Of a stretch of DNA of 33,310 bases, positions 6,947 to 15,419 are shown in pieces; within the stretch, counting starts at the first letter, position 1, and the number at the start of each line of letters is the position of its first letter. The position numbers and the translations under genes are program-made. Under the pieces are notes generated by a model. The model saw only the letters and a program-made list of their open reading frames with translations, made no database searches and was not told where the DNA came from. Origin of the DNA: JAJPXC01 sp964510535 (GTDB lineage: Bacteria > Bacteroidota > Bacteroidia > Bacteroidales > Muribaculaceae); contig CAZECG010000021.1 of NCBI GenBank assembly GCA_964510535.1, positions 1 to 33,310 on the forward strand, read 5' to 3'.

Positions 6947-8184
6947 TCAAGGCCAAATTCTTTGATTTTACGGTATAGAGTGCGCTCCGAGATGTTCAGC
7001 TCGCGAGCGGTGGCCTTGCGGCGTCCGCTGTTGCGTTCCAACGAGCGGCGTATGGTTTCGCGCTCGGTGTCCTCGAGGGTGGCGGGTGTTGGCTCGGCGG
7101 GTGTCGCGTCGATTGTCGCGGGCGCGCGGTCGATGAGCTCGGTCATCGTCGGGCGGTATTTGACGATTGACTGTATAGCCGGTTGCAACGCGGGTTGGTG
7201 GCTGACATCGAGCGGCTCGGTCTCGAGGTTTTCCGCCTCCCGGTTGTCGATTGACGCTCTGAGGTCTTCGATTTCATGCTGTAGCCTGAAAATCATGTTG
7301 AAAAGGATTTCTCGTTCGGCTGCGTAGGAGTGGGCGTTGTCGGCACGGGTAGCCACCGTCGGTGTGTAGAGCGTGGCGTTCTGCGGGATGTAGCTTTCAA
7401 CGGTTGATGCGTTGACTTCGCCGCCGGCCTCGAAGAGAGATATTTGTTCGATGACGTTTTTGAGCTGCCGCACGTTTCCGGGCCAGCGGTATGCGGTAAG
7501 CAGTCGGCGTGCCGATTCATCGAGAGTGATGGCGGGAGTGCGGTAACGCTCGGCGAAGTCGGCGGCAAATTTGCGCGCGAGCAGCACTATGTCGGTGCCT
7601 CGGTCGCGGAGCGGCGGAATGGCTATCTGCACTGTCGACAGTCGGTAATAAAGGTCTTCGCGGAATTTCCCCGTCTCGACGGCCTTTAGCATATCGACAT
7701 TGGTAGCGGCGACAATGCGAATGTTGGTTTTCTGCACCGACGAAGAGCCTACTTTGAGGAACTCGCCGCTTTCAAGCACCCTCAGCAGGCGGGCCTGGGT
7801 TGTCAGCGGGAGTTCGGCTACCTCGTCGAGGAATATAGTGCCGCCGTCGGCCTCCTCGAAGTAGCCTTTACGCGACGCGACAGCGCCGGTGAAGGCCCCT
7901 TTCTCATGCCCGAACAGTTCTGAGTCGATGGTGCCTTCGGGAATCGCGCCGCAGTTGACAGCGATGTATTTGCTGTGTTTCCGTGCGCTGAATTGGTGTA
8001 TTATCTGTGGGAAAAACTCTTTGCCGGTGCCGCTCTCGCCAGTAATCAGCACCGAGAGGTCGATGGGGGCGACCTGTATGGCGCGGGTGATGGCGGCAAT
8101 CAGCGCGGGGGCGTTGCCCACAATGCCGAGCCTCATTTTGGCCTGTTGCACCTCGGCGGGAATTTCGGTGGGGTTTATCTGCAT
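6943..8184 (-). CDS. Sigma-54-dependent transcriptional activator without input domain
   Basis: A 413-aa AAA+ enhancer-binding protein. The sequence shows Walker A GESGTGKE (49-56), the sigma-54 contact loop GAFTGA (96-101), Walker B GGTIFLDE (114-121), and the late AAA+ motif WPGNVRQLKN (234-243). A short possible coiled coil (RLQHEIEDLRASID) follows, then a Fis-type helix-turn-helix at the C-terminus (about 370-413, ending ISERTLYRKIKEFGLE). Family proteins hydrolyse ATP to open RNA polymerase-sigma-54 complexes. There is no receiver, PAS or GAF domain: the AAA+ core begins within about 20 residues, so control must come from expression level or a partner. It overlaps the acyltransferase stop by 10 bp and lptE by 4 bp. 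Confidence 0.94.
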   Translation of the reverse strand: MQINPTEIPAEVQQAKMRLGIVGNAPALIAAITRAIQVAPIDLSVLITGESGTGKEFFPQIIHQFSARKHSKYIAVNCGAIPEGTIDSELFGHEKGAFTGAVASRKGYFEEADGGTIFLDEVAELPLTTQARLLRVLESGEFLKVGSSSVQKTNIRIVAATNVDMLKAVETGKFREDLYYRLSTVQIAIPPLRDRGTDIVLLARKFAADFAERYRTPAITLDESARRLLTAYRWPGNVRQLKNVIEQISLFEAGGEVNASTVESYIPQNATLYTPTVATRADNAHSYAAEREILFNMIFRLQHEIEDLRASIDNREAENLETEPLDVSHQPALQPAIQSIVKYRPTMTELIDRAPATIDATPAEPTPATLEDTERETIRRSLERNSGRRKATARELNISERTLYRKIKEFGLE

Positions 8185-9056
8185 GACCGGAGTGAGTATG
8201 TTTTGCTTTTAAGGAAGTCGCCGAACTCTTCGATTGAACCTTGGTGGGCTTTCTGCTCCTCGACCGATATCGGGTCGCCGATAGAAACGCGCAGTGTCTT
8301 CCCCTTCTTGCGGAACACCTCGGCGGGGAGGCGCAGTGTGCGCAGTTTCCAACTCACGAGGCCGAGAAAGTTGAACCACCAAGAGTTGCTGCCATGAAAG
8401 TAGATGGGTATGACCGGGACGTTGAGCTGCTCGATGAGACGAATGATTGACGGTTGCCACTCGCGGTCTTCGAGACGGCCCCGTCGGTTGAGTTTGGAGA
8501 CGGCCCCGGCGGGGAAAAATCCCATCGGCTCGCCTCGGCGCACCTGCATGATGGCTTCTTTTATCCCTTTCATCGACACGGCTTTCTTCTTAGGGTCGTC
8601 AGATGCGAGCGCGTCGACGGCTATGAAGTTGGGGCGCATGGCGGTTATGTAGTTGAGCACCATGTTGACCATCACTTTGAACGCCGGCCGCCGCGAGCCG
8701 ACAAGGTGTATGAGCGTTATGCCGTCGAGCGCGCCGAAAGGGTGGTTGCTGACAGTGATAAACGCCCCCGCGGGGAGGTTGTCGAGCACCTCCTCGTTGT
8801 CGACTTTGACCGTGGCATTTAGGTCTTTGAGAAGTCCTGTGCAGAATCGCGGGCCGGGTGTGGCGCAATTGTGGGAGTGAATCCAGTTCACTTTGTCAAT
8901 CGCTAACAGCTTGAAAAGCCGTTCCACTAATTTGCGGTGGCCTTTCAATTGTGGCGCTACCGCCACTATGTCTTCAAAATCAAGCACGTTGGGCTTCACG
9001 CAGCTTGCGTGGCTGTCGGCTTGTGCCTGAGTTGTCGGGTTGACGTTTTTTTCCAT
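8175..9056 (-). CDS. PlsC-like lysophospholipid/lipid acyltransferase
   Basis: A 293-aa member of the glycerolipid acyltransferase superfamily. The acyltransferase box reads SNHPFGALDG, with His105 and Asp111, so the spacing is HX5D rather than the textbook HX4D. The later motif FPAGAVSKL (181-189) replaces FPEGT. Both changes resemble acyltransferases of the putative hemolysin/ornithine- and glycine-lipid branch more than phosphatidic-acid PlsC. Such enzymes move an acyl chain from acyl-ACP or acyl-CoA to a lipid hydroxyl at the inner membrane. It is first in the envelope operon, downstream of a good promoter. Exact substrate is open: lysophosphatidate, or an aminolipid such as lyso-glycine lipid. 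Confidence 0.85.
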   Translation of the reverse strand: MEKNVNPTTQAQADSHASCVKPNVLDFEDIVAVAPQLKGHRKLVERLFKLLAIDKVNWIHSHNCATPGPRFCTGLLKDLNATVKVDNEEVLDNLPAGAFITVSNHPFGALDGITLIHLVGSRRPAFKVMVNMVLNYITAMRPNFIAVDALASDDPKKKAVSMKGIKEAIMQVRRGEPMGFFPAGAVSKLNRRGRLEDREWQPSIIRLIEQLNVPVIPIYFHGSNSWWFNFLGLVSWKLRTLRLPAEVFRKKGKTLRVSIGDPISVEEQKAHQGSIEEFGDFLKSKTYSLRSCR

Positions 9057-9135
9057 TGCCGTGGCAAATAGTTTAAAGCGGTTTGATAAATGCGGGGGCT
9101 GTCGGTCGTGTCGAAGTCCCTGCGGTTTAATCCTG

Positions 9136-9167
9136 CAAAGTTACATAAAAAACGCCATAACCTCAAA
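9136..9167 (-). promoter_or_regulatory. Promoter of the acyltransferase-secG envelope operon
   Basis: Read on the minus strand: TTTG (9167-9164), a 20-bp spacer, then TAACTTTG (9143-9136). Both elements match the Bacteroidetes consensus exactly. The start site would be near 9130, leaving a leader of about 75 nt before the ATG at 9056. Confidence 0.8.
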
Positions 9168-9418
9168 TCGCCGTTTAGCCTATATGGCTGTAGCGGCGAC
9201 GGCGGGCTTCACCGGATGCGCCCGAACGGCTTTCCCGCCCCCTGCCCGCACACCGGCAGTAGCCTGACAACCATCATCAAATATCTCAATCTTCACCACG
9301 GTTGGGCATGGGCCGGCGGCAAATAAAAATACATGGCCGTGGCTTGACCACTACCCGCATGGTGTGGGATGCGCGCGTTGCTCTCCGAGCAATGGAAACG
9401 CACATTGCGTCCAAAATA
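9168..9418. other. Non-coding spacer between divergent operons
   Basis: The 572-bp gap 9057-9628 holds two divergent promoters and no credible gene. Between them is a GC-rich stretch (about 9190-9260), a long imperfect dyad at 9296-9352 (CCACGG with CCGTGG and CATG with CATG), and a tight perfect dyad at 9378-9392 (TTGCTC-TCC-GAGCAA) lying about 27 bp before the -33 region of the polysaccharide operon. Neither dyad has a T run, so they are more likely operators or RNA structure than terminators. Confidence 0.5.
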
Positions 9419-9450
9419 TTTCTCAAATCGCTGTAAAAGTGTTACCTTTG
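9419..9450 (+). promoter_or_regulatory. Probable promoter of polysaccharide operon A
   Basis: TACCTTTG at 9443-9450 is a perfect -7 element. The best -33 match, 20 bp upstream, is only TTTC (9419-9422). The start site would be near 9456. The resulting leader of about 170 nt begins with hairpin TCGGCC (9467-9472) / GGCCGA (9487-9492) followed by a T-rich stretch. Confidence 0.6.
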
Positions 9451-9628
9451 CCCCCGTTTTGTTAAATCGGCCGTAGAGTGGATATTGGCCGAGTTTATCT
9501 GTTTTTACTGAAATTTACAATAAATTGGTAAAAACCGCCGTTAGTCTATAACTGAAATGAATGTCGGCGTCTGCTGTCGCGGCAGGCAAGACCGCCGGCT
9601 CTAACTTAATGATTTTAATTGTCAAATT

Positions 9629-11929
9629 ATGGCAAAAGATTTATCTTCTGAAACAATTGATATTAAAGGACTTCTGTCGGGCTACATGGCTAAGTGGTAT
9701 TATTTCGCTATCTCGATAGTGGTATGCGGAGTTTTGGCATTCGTCTATGGCAAGGTGAAAAAACCGGAATATGAAGTCAGAGCCAATGTGTTGATTGCTC
9801 AGGAGAATAATAATCCGTTGGCTAATGTCGGCGGTCTTAGCGGTCTCTTCGGGTCGAGCGGCAACGTCGATGACGAGGTGTTCATTTTGACCTCCCACTC
9901 GCTGTACCGCGATGTCATGAAGCAGTTGGGGACCAATGTCGAGCATAAAGTTAAAAAGGGATTCCTGAATACGGTGTTCGCCTATCCTGAATATCCTGTT
10001 GACATCAAAGTCCCGGCGGGAATGTACGACACACTCACTGTCACGGTAAACGCTAAGATTAAGGTTAACAAGGATGGACTGGCGACGGCGAAATTCAAGG
10101 TCAAGCGCGACGTCATAGGAGAGGTGAAAAACGCGCCTCTGCCTGTCACTGTTGAGACAGACTATGGCGATTTCACCATAGTCAAAACCAAAACATATCC
10201 AGCCGGAGAAAGTGTCAACACCACTATCACTATGATGGGTTATGACGCGGCGGCTGAGGATTTGGCTCAGGAAATTACGTATGACATACCCAACCGTCAC
10301 ACCAACGTGATTCTTTTGTCGATGACGACAATAAACTCGACGTTCGGTATGGATATCTTTAACTCCATACTGAAAAAATATAACGAGCGCGGCATAGAAG
10401 ACCGCACGCTCCAAACTGAAAAAGACGCCGAGTTCCTCGATGGTCGCCTTAGACTGCTCGCTCAGGACTTGAATGAGACCGAGGCTACGATACAACAGTA
10501 CAAACAGAAAAACAATATAGTTGATGTCAAGGCCGAGGCCACTTATCAGACGACGAAGAAGGGACGGCTTGAGACTGCGTTGCTCGAAGCGGAGACTCGT
10601 CTTGAGATTCTTGCCGTGACCCGCGATTTCATTTCGGATCCGACAAATGCTTACAACCTGATTCCGGCAACTCCTGATAATGCGGCGTTGCAGAGCGCAA
10701 TAGCTTCGTACAACGATGTGGTGTTGCGCCGCATGGGGCTGATGAATAACGCCAAGGCCAACAATGCCGCTTTAAGGCAGATTACAGAACAGTTGGATGC
10801 GATGCGCGTCAATCTCAACACCTCGGTCGACAAAGTGTATCAATCGGCGCAAATCAAGGTGAGAGACCTCAGAGCGGAAATGGGTGCTACACAGAGCAAC
10901 CTCGGCAAAATCCCGGCGCAGGAACGAGAGTATCTCAATATGCAGCGTCAGCAATCGGTCAAGCAGCAACTGTATCTGTATCTGTTGCAACGACGTGAGG
11001 AAACAGCCATGATATTGGCTAATTCAGTGCCCAAGGGTATAATAGTCGATGAGGCTTACACCCTTAACGAGCCTGTCGGTATGGGACGCTTTGCGATATT
11101 GGCAATCGGTCTGTTTCTCGGCTTGATTATCCCCCCGATAATCATTTACATCCAGAAACTGCTCCGCAACAAGTTCGAGACCCGCGAAGAGGTTGAGCAG
11201 CTTACCAATGTGCCTATTGTCGGTGAAATGTGTGTTGACCGTAGCGGCCAGGCTCTTGTGGTGTCGCCCACAAGCACTTCATCGTCGGCTGAGCTGTTCC
11301 GCCTGATAAGGTCAAATGTAACCTTCGTGCTCAACGACCCCAACGACAAGGTGGTGCTTGTGACATCAAGCTCACCCGGCGAGGGCAAATCGTTTATCTC
11401 AATAAATCTGGCTGCAAGTTTCGCATTGCTCGGCAAGAAAGTGCTCTTGGTGGGTATGGACATACGCAAACCCCGTCTGTCGCAATATCTCGGGATTAGC
11501 CCCAAATTCGGGTTGACGCAGTATCTTTCATCGAGAGACGTGGAGATTAGCGATATAATCTGCAAAGAGCCTGAGACCAAGAACCTTGATGTCATCGTGG
11601 CCGGACCGGTTCCGCCTAACCCCGCAGAGTTGTTAATCTCTGACAAAGTCGACGAGCTGTTCCACCAGCTTCGCGAGATGTATGACTACGTCATTGTCGA
11701 CACCGCGCCTATCGGCATGGTCAGCGACACATTCTCGCTCAATCGCCTTGCCGATGCCACAATATTTGTTACCCGCGTCGCTTCGACTTCGATTTCCGAC
11801 ATCAAGTTCCTCAACGACATACATAGCCAAGGCCGCTTGAAGAAACTCTCGCTTATAGTCAACGGCGTAGCCTCCAAGAAAAGTTACGGCTATGGCAATA
11901 AGGACAAAAGTGAAAGCAGCCATAAGTAG
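9629..11929 (+). CDS. wzc: Wzc-type polysaccharide co-polymerase and tyrosine autokinase
   Basis: A 766-aa inner-membrane protein controlling chain length and export. The N-terminal Wzz-like half has a transmembrane helix at about residues 24-42, a long periplasmic region with coiled-coil segments (around residues 265-300 and 385-450), and a second helix near 490-510. The cytosolic BY-kinase half has Walker A SSPGEGKS (581-588, Lys587), Walker A' LLVGMDIRKP with Asp611, and Walker B YVIVDTAP with Asp691. The C-terminal tyrosine cluster is short: only Tyr753 and Tyr755 (SYGYG). No cognate low-molecular-weight phosphatase is in the window. First gene of operon A; 37 bp separate it from the polymerase. 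Confidence 0.94.
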   Translation: MAKDLSSETIDIKGLLSGYMAKWYYFAISIVVCGVLAFVYGKVKKPEYEVRANVLIAQENNNPLANVGGLSGLFGSSGNVDDEVFILTSHSLYRDVMKQLGTNVEHKVKKGFLNTVFAYPEYPVDIKVPAGMYDTLTVTVNAKIKVNKDGLATAKFKVKRDVIGEVKNAPLPVTVETDYGDFTIVKTKTYPAGESVNTTITMMGYDAAAEDLAQEITYDIPNRHTNVILLSMTTINSTFGMDIFNSILKKYNERGIEDRTLQTEKDAEFLDGRLRLLAQDLNETEATIQQYKQKNNIVDVKAEATYQTTKKGRLETALLEAETRLEILAVTRDFISDPTNAYNLIPATPDNAALQSAIASYNDVVLRRMGLMNNAKANNAALRQITEQLDAMRVNLNTSVDKVYQSAQIKVRDLRAEMGATQSNLGKIPAQEREYLNMQRQQSVKQQLYLYLLQRREETAMILANSVPKGIIVDEAYTLNEPVGMGRFAILAIGLFLGLIIPPIIIYIQKLLRNKFETREEVEQLTNVPIVGEMCVDRSGQALVVSPTSTSSSAELFRLIRSNVTFVLNDPNDKVVLVTSSSPGEGKSFISINLAASFALLGKKVLLVGMDIRKPRLSQYLGISPKFGLTQYLSSRDVEISDIICKEPETKNLDVIVAGPVPPNPAELLISDKVDELFHQLREMYDYVIVDTAPIGMVSDTFSLNRLADATIFVTRVASTSISDIKFLNDIHSQGRLKKLSLIVNGVASKKSYGYGNKDKSESSHK

Positions 11930-11966
11930 TCGCGGCTACTGATAAAAAGCTCTTCAATACGGTCAG

Positions 11967-13364
11967 ATGATAGATAGATACAAGCTCTATTGCCGTACGT
12001 TTTTAATCGCGTTCTGGGTGGCCCAGTGCTTCGGATTTGTATCGGAAGAGTTGTTGCCGCCAATCAATGCCCTGCGTTCTCCCGTGATGTTCTTATGTGA
12101 CATGGTGATACTAATTCTTGGTATCGTCACGCTGAGAATAAATCGCAACAAGGGTGATAACCGGGTGGTGGGCTCGTTTGCGTTGTTAGCGGTAGTCTCA
12201 ACCCTTCTGATAAACCGCGAGGGCTTTCTGATGCTGTTTAACGGGATGCGCGATTTCTTGGGTTTGCTCTTCATTTTGCCCATTATGCGCTATTTGCTCA
12301 CCAGCAGCAAGGGCGGGGAGCATTATGTCAAGATGTTTGACCGCCAACTGATGGTATATCTTTGGCTGCAAGCCGTCTGCGTCACCTGGCAGTTTGTGAA
12401 GTATGGCGCGGGTGATAACGTGGGTGGTTCCATGGGCGAGGGGGCTTCAGGCGTTGTGTCGACCTGCATCTACTTTGTCTCTTTTTACCTGATGACCAAG
12501 CGGTGGGATGCCACTAAAAGTTATTTCCGCAATCTGTGGAATAATTTCATTCTTGTGTTTCTGCTTTACCCGTCGTTTCTCAACGAGACCAAAATCAGTT
12601 TCATCTTTTTGCTGTGTTACTTCCTGTTGCTGATAAAACTCGACAAGGCGGCGGTGAGAAAATTCCTTTTAGCTATTCCGGCACTTTTCGCGATTCTCGC
12701 TATCTTGTTCCCCATCTACCTCGATGTGACCGATCAGGATGCCGACCGTGTGTTGTCAGAGCAATTTTTCGATGATTATCTGTTCGGCGGCGAGGACCTT
12801 GACCGTATGGTTGAAGTCGCATTGCTTGTGCAGGACGGAACGATTGTAATCGAGGCTACCGATGTCTGGAGCGTTGATATCCCGCGTTTTACAAAGATAC
12901 TATGGCTGCCGCAGACACTTGGGGATTCGAAAGGCGGGATGGTATTCGGCGCAGGGCTTGGACAGTTCAAGGGCGGCCAGTCGGTGGAAATGTCGCGATT
13001 TGCCAAAGATAACCAATGGGCGTTGCTTGGTTCGCGCCCCTGGTCGTTTTTCGTGATTGTGCAGCTCGGATTGCTTGGCTTGATATGGTACATAGCCACA
13101 GCGGGCTGGATATTGAACTACAAGCACAAGGGTTACGCATACGCTAAGAATATAAAGATCTATCTTACCGTCATATTGTCATTGGTATTGCTGTATAATG
13201 AATCGCTGAGGAGTTTCCAATTTTGCGCCATATTGTTCTACATCGCTCTCTATGCCACACTCAAGATGGGTCAAGAGAGTGATGAAGGCCTGACATATAA
13301 CCATCTGATGAGTGATGAACAGAGAAAAGCACCCGAAAATATCGGTACTGGTACCGGTTTATAA
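11967..13364 (+). CDS. Wzy-like polysaccharide polymerase / O-antigen ligase family membrane protein
   Basis: A 465-aa polytopic membrane protein with roughly ten hydrophobic segments. A long extracytoplasmic loop spans about residues 250-350 and contains the glycine-rich FGAGLGQFKGG, the layout of Wzy polymerases and WaaL ligases. These proteins join lipid-linked repeat units at the periplasmic face. Because a Wzc-type protein and a Wzx flippase are in the same locus, polymerase is the better reading than ligase; sequence alone does not separate the two. The last 50 bp overlap the start of the next glycosyltransferase, so translation is likely coupled. The C-terminal 20 residues are polar. 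Confidence 0.8.
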   Translation: MIDRYKLYCRTFLIAFWVAQCFGFVSEELLPPINALRSPVMFLCDMVILILGIVTLRINRNKGDNRVVGSFALLAVVSTLLINREGFLMLFNGMRDFLGLLFILPIMRYLLTSSKGGEHYVKMFDRQLMVYLWLQAVCVTWQFVKYGAGDNVGGSMGEGASGVVSTCIYFVSFYLMTKRWDATKSYFRNLWNNFILVFLLYPSFLNETKISFIFLLCYFLLLIKLDKAAVRKFLLAIPALFAILAILFPIYLDVTDQDADRVLSEQFFDDYLFGGEDLDRMVEVALLVQDGTIVIEATDVWSVDIPRFTKILWLPQTLGDSKGGMVFGAGLGQFKGGQSVEMSRFAKDNQWALLGSRPWSFFVIVQLGLLGLIWYIATAGWILNYKHKGYAYAKNIKIYLTVILSLVLLYNESLRSFQFCAILFYIALYATLKMGQESDEGLTYNHLMSDEQRKAPENIGTGTGL

Positions 13365-14307
13365 TGTCGAGAAGTATCTACCCCGCTGCCTTGACTCGGT
13401 GCTGGGACAGACGTTTCAAGATTTTGAAATAGTCTGCGTGAACGATGCGTCGCCTGACGGCTCGATGGCGGTGCTAAAGCGTTATGCCGAGTCTGACAGC
13501 CGCGTGGTCATTATCGACAAGCCACAGAACGAGGGTCTGATGATGGCCAGACGCACGGGTTATAAAAACGCCCGCGGCGATTATTTTTTCTTTCTCGACA
13601 GTGATGATTATCTGCCCAAAGATGCGTTGCGAGCCCTCTATGACCAAGCGAATGAAAGCGGGGCGGATATCACCGTAGGCAATATGGAACTTGTCAATGA
13701 ACGAGGCCGCAAGGTGCTTAGGCCAAGGGCACGGCGGGTTGGTGCGTCTTCAAAGAGTTATCTGAAGTGGATGCTCAACTGGGGTTCGCCGTCGCTGTGC
13801 GGGTCGTTGTTCAGCCGAAAATTGTTTGACGGGTATGAGTACACGGCTCTGTTGCGTCAAGGCTTTTCGGAGGACAGGATTCTGCTTACCGAGATTCTTA
13901 CGCGGCGCAATCCGCGGGTAGCCGCTGTCGATACTGTAACCTACTATTATTGGCTAAACAATGAGTCAATCACGCGTAAGCGTCCGAACGATAAGTCTGT
14001 CACTGAGCAATTCAAAGCCCTTTATCTGTGTTATGATATCGTTAATGAGGCTAAGTGGGGACTTGATGACGATAACAAAAACTTTATCATACGTTATCTG
14101 AGCCTATATGTCGAAAAAGGGTGTAGCCCGGCGCTATTGAGGTCGATTGACGGCAGGAATGCCGATTTCCTGCGTTTCAAAGAGATGAAACGCTATGTAG
14201 GGGCGAGGCTTGCCACACACACCTGGCTTTGCTGCAATATGCCGCTATATCGGCCGACGATGCATGGCATCAGGCTTATGATAAGGAAGTTGCAGGGTAA
14301 GGACTAA
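13315..14307 (+). CDS. Family 2 glycosyltransferase
   Basis: A 330-aa cytosolic GT-A enzyme. The N-terminus KISVLVPVYNVEKYLPRCL is classic GT2, the nucleotide contact VCVNDASPDGS follows, and the metal-binding DSDD is at residues 95-98 (FFLDSDDYLP). It should add one sugar to the growing lipid-linked repeat unit; donor and acceptor cannot be predicted. A GTG at 13312 would add one residue, but the ATG at 13315 is preferred. The gene overlaps the polymerase gene by 50 bp, which is unusual in length but fits tight coupling. The basic C-terminus (PTMHGIRLMIRKLQGKD) may touch the membrane. Confidence 0.92.
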   Translation: MNREKHPKISVLVPVYNVEKYLPRCLDSVLGQTFQDFEIVCVNDASPDGSMAVLKRYAESDSRVVIIDKPQNEGLMMARRTGYKNARGDYFFFLDSDDYLPKDALRALYDQANESGADITVGNMELVNERGRKVLRPRARRVGASSKSYLKWMLNWGSPSLCGSLFSRKLFDGYEYTALLRQGFSEDRILLTEILTRRNPRVAAVDTVTYYYWLNNESITRKRPNDKSVTEQFKALYLCYDIVNEAKWGLDDDNKNFIIRYLSLYVEKGCSPALLRSIDGRNADFLRFKEMKRYVGARLATHTWLCCNMPLYRPTMHGIRLMIRKLQGKD

Positions 14308-14340
14308 ACTCACATCGGTCTAAAATCAAAAGAACGCAGT

Positions 14341-15390
14341 ATGATTGGAAAACAGATTACTGACAAGATAGTCGTAGTTGGAACGAGTCCCGAGGGACGC
14401 GGGGGAGTCGCATCGGTGATAGCGAGCCATCGGAGGATGATGGAGTCGTTTAATTTCATTAAAATCCATGTCGACAGCCCTCTTAAATTTGTCTTGCCAT
14501 TGATGGGTATCATCAAGTCGTTGCGGTTTGTGTCTCGTCGGTACAAGGTGGCGCATATCCACTCATCGTCATATTCTGATTTTTATCGTTGCTCGCTTTT
14601 TGTGATATTGTTCAAGGCTTTGGGCAAAAAGGTCATAATGCATATGCACGGTGCGAATTTTGATAGATTTTACGGCGAAGGCCGCGCTTATGTGCGCAAG
14701 ATATTCAGAATGTCGGATGAGGTTCTTGCCGTTTCATCGTACTATGCCGATTTCATGCGTTCCCATCATCTGAACGACAATGTCGAGTGCCTGCACAACG
14801 GAATAGCCGGACGTGAGCAGGATGCCGCACCTGTATCCCCAAGGGGCGACGGAGTGGCAAATTTGTCGTATTTCGGTGCTATCGATGACAGAAAGGGCGT
14901 TTTTGACGTGCTTGAGGCGATAGGAGAGGAGCGTGATTATTTCGCCGGTAAGATTCGATTCCGCATAGGCGGAATCGGTAATCTCCAAAAGTTCAACTCG
15001 ATAATAGAGAAATACGGTCTTCAAGAAATTGTGGAATATCTCGGCTGGATTGACCCGGCGGGAAAAGAGCGATTGCTGGCATCGACTGATGTTTTTGTCC
15101 ATCCATCGCGGTCGGAATCTTTCGGAATCTCGATATTAGAGGCGATGGATTTCGGTCTGCCTATAATCACGACTAATGTAGGCGGTATCCCCGACCTCGT
15201 GACGGACGGAGTCAATGGTATCGTCGTTGCGCCGGGTGACAAACCGCGTATAAGAGAGGCTATAATCAAACTTACTAATGACGCGTCGTTGCGCAGTGAG
15301 CTGGGCGCTAATTCGAAGTTGGCTGCCAAGAAATTCTATTTCCCTTTCATAGAGCGACAGCTCCAGGATGTGTATCAGTCTCTTTTATAG
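14341..15390 (+). CDS. Family 4 glycosyltransferase (GT-B)
   Basis: A 349-aa GT-B enzyme. The N-terminal Rossmann half opens with VVVGTSPEGRGGVASVIASH, a glycine-rich acceptor-side loop, and includes AHIHSSSYSDFYR and MHMHGANFDRF. The C-terminal half carries the GT4 donor signature EX7E with Glu259 and Glu267 (ESFGISILEAMDFGLP) and then TTNVGGIPDLV. It is a retaining transferase by family membership. It follows the GT2 gene by 33 bp in operon A and presumably adds another sugar to the same repeat unit. The donor is not predictable. Confidence 0.92.
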   Translation: MIGKQITDKIVVVGTSPEGRGGVASVIASHRRMMESFNFIKIHVDSPLKFVLPLMGIIKSLRFVSRRYKVAHIHSSSYSDFYRCSLFVILFKALGKKVIMHMHGANFDRFYGEGRAYVRKIFRMSDEVLAVSSYYADFMRSHHLNDNVECLHNGIAGREQDAAPVSPRGDGVANLSYFGAIDDRKGVFDVLEAIGEERDYFAGKIRFRIGGIGNLQKFNSIIEKYGLQEIVEYLGWIDPAGKERLLASTDVFVHPSRSESFGISILEAMDFGLPIITTNVGGIPDLVTDGVNGIVVAPGDKPRIREAIIKLTNDASLRSELGANSKLAAKKFYFPFIERQLQDVYQSLL

Positions 15391-15419
15391 AATGTGAAAT
15401 ATCATAAATAAGTAATACG

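Noticed and set aside
9040..9326. Short + frames in the spacer before wzc
   Set aside because: They overlap the start of the acyltransferase gene and its promoter; Cys/Arg/Pro-rich translation with no domain.
9419..9628. Invertible promoter of the Bacteroides capsule type
   Set aside because: I looked for inverted repeats flanking the Wzc, wza/wzx and wecC promoters and saw none, and no invertase gene is present.
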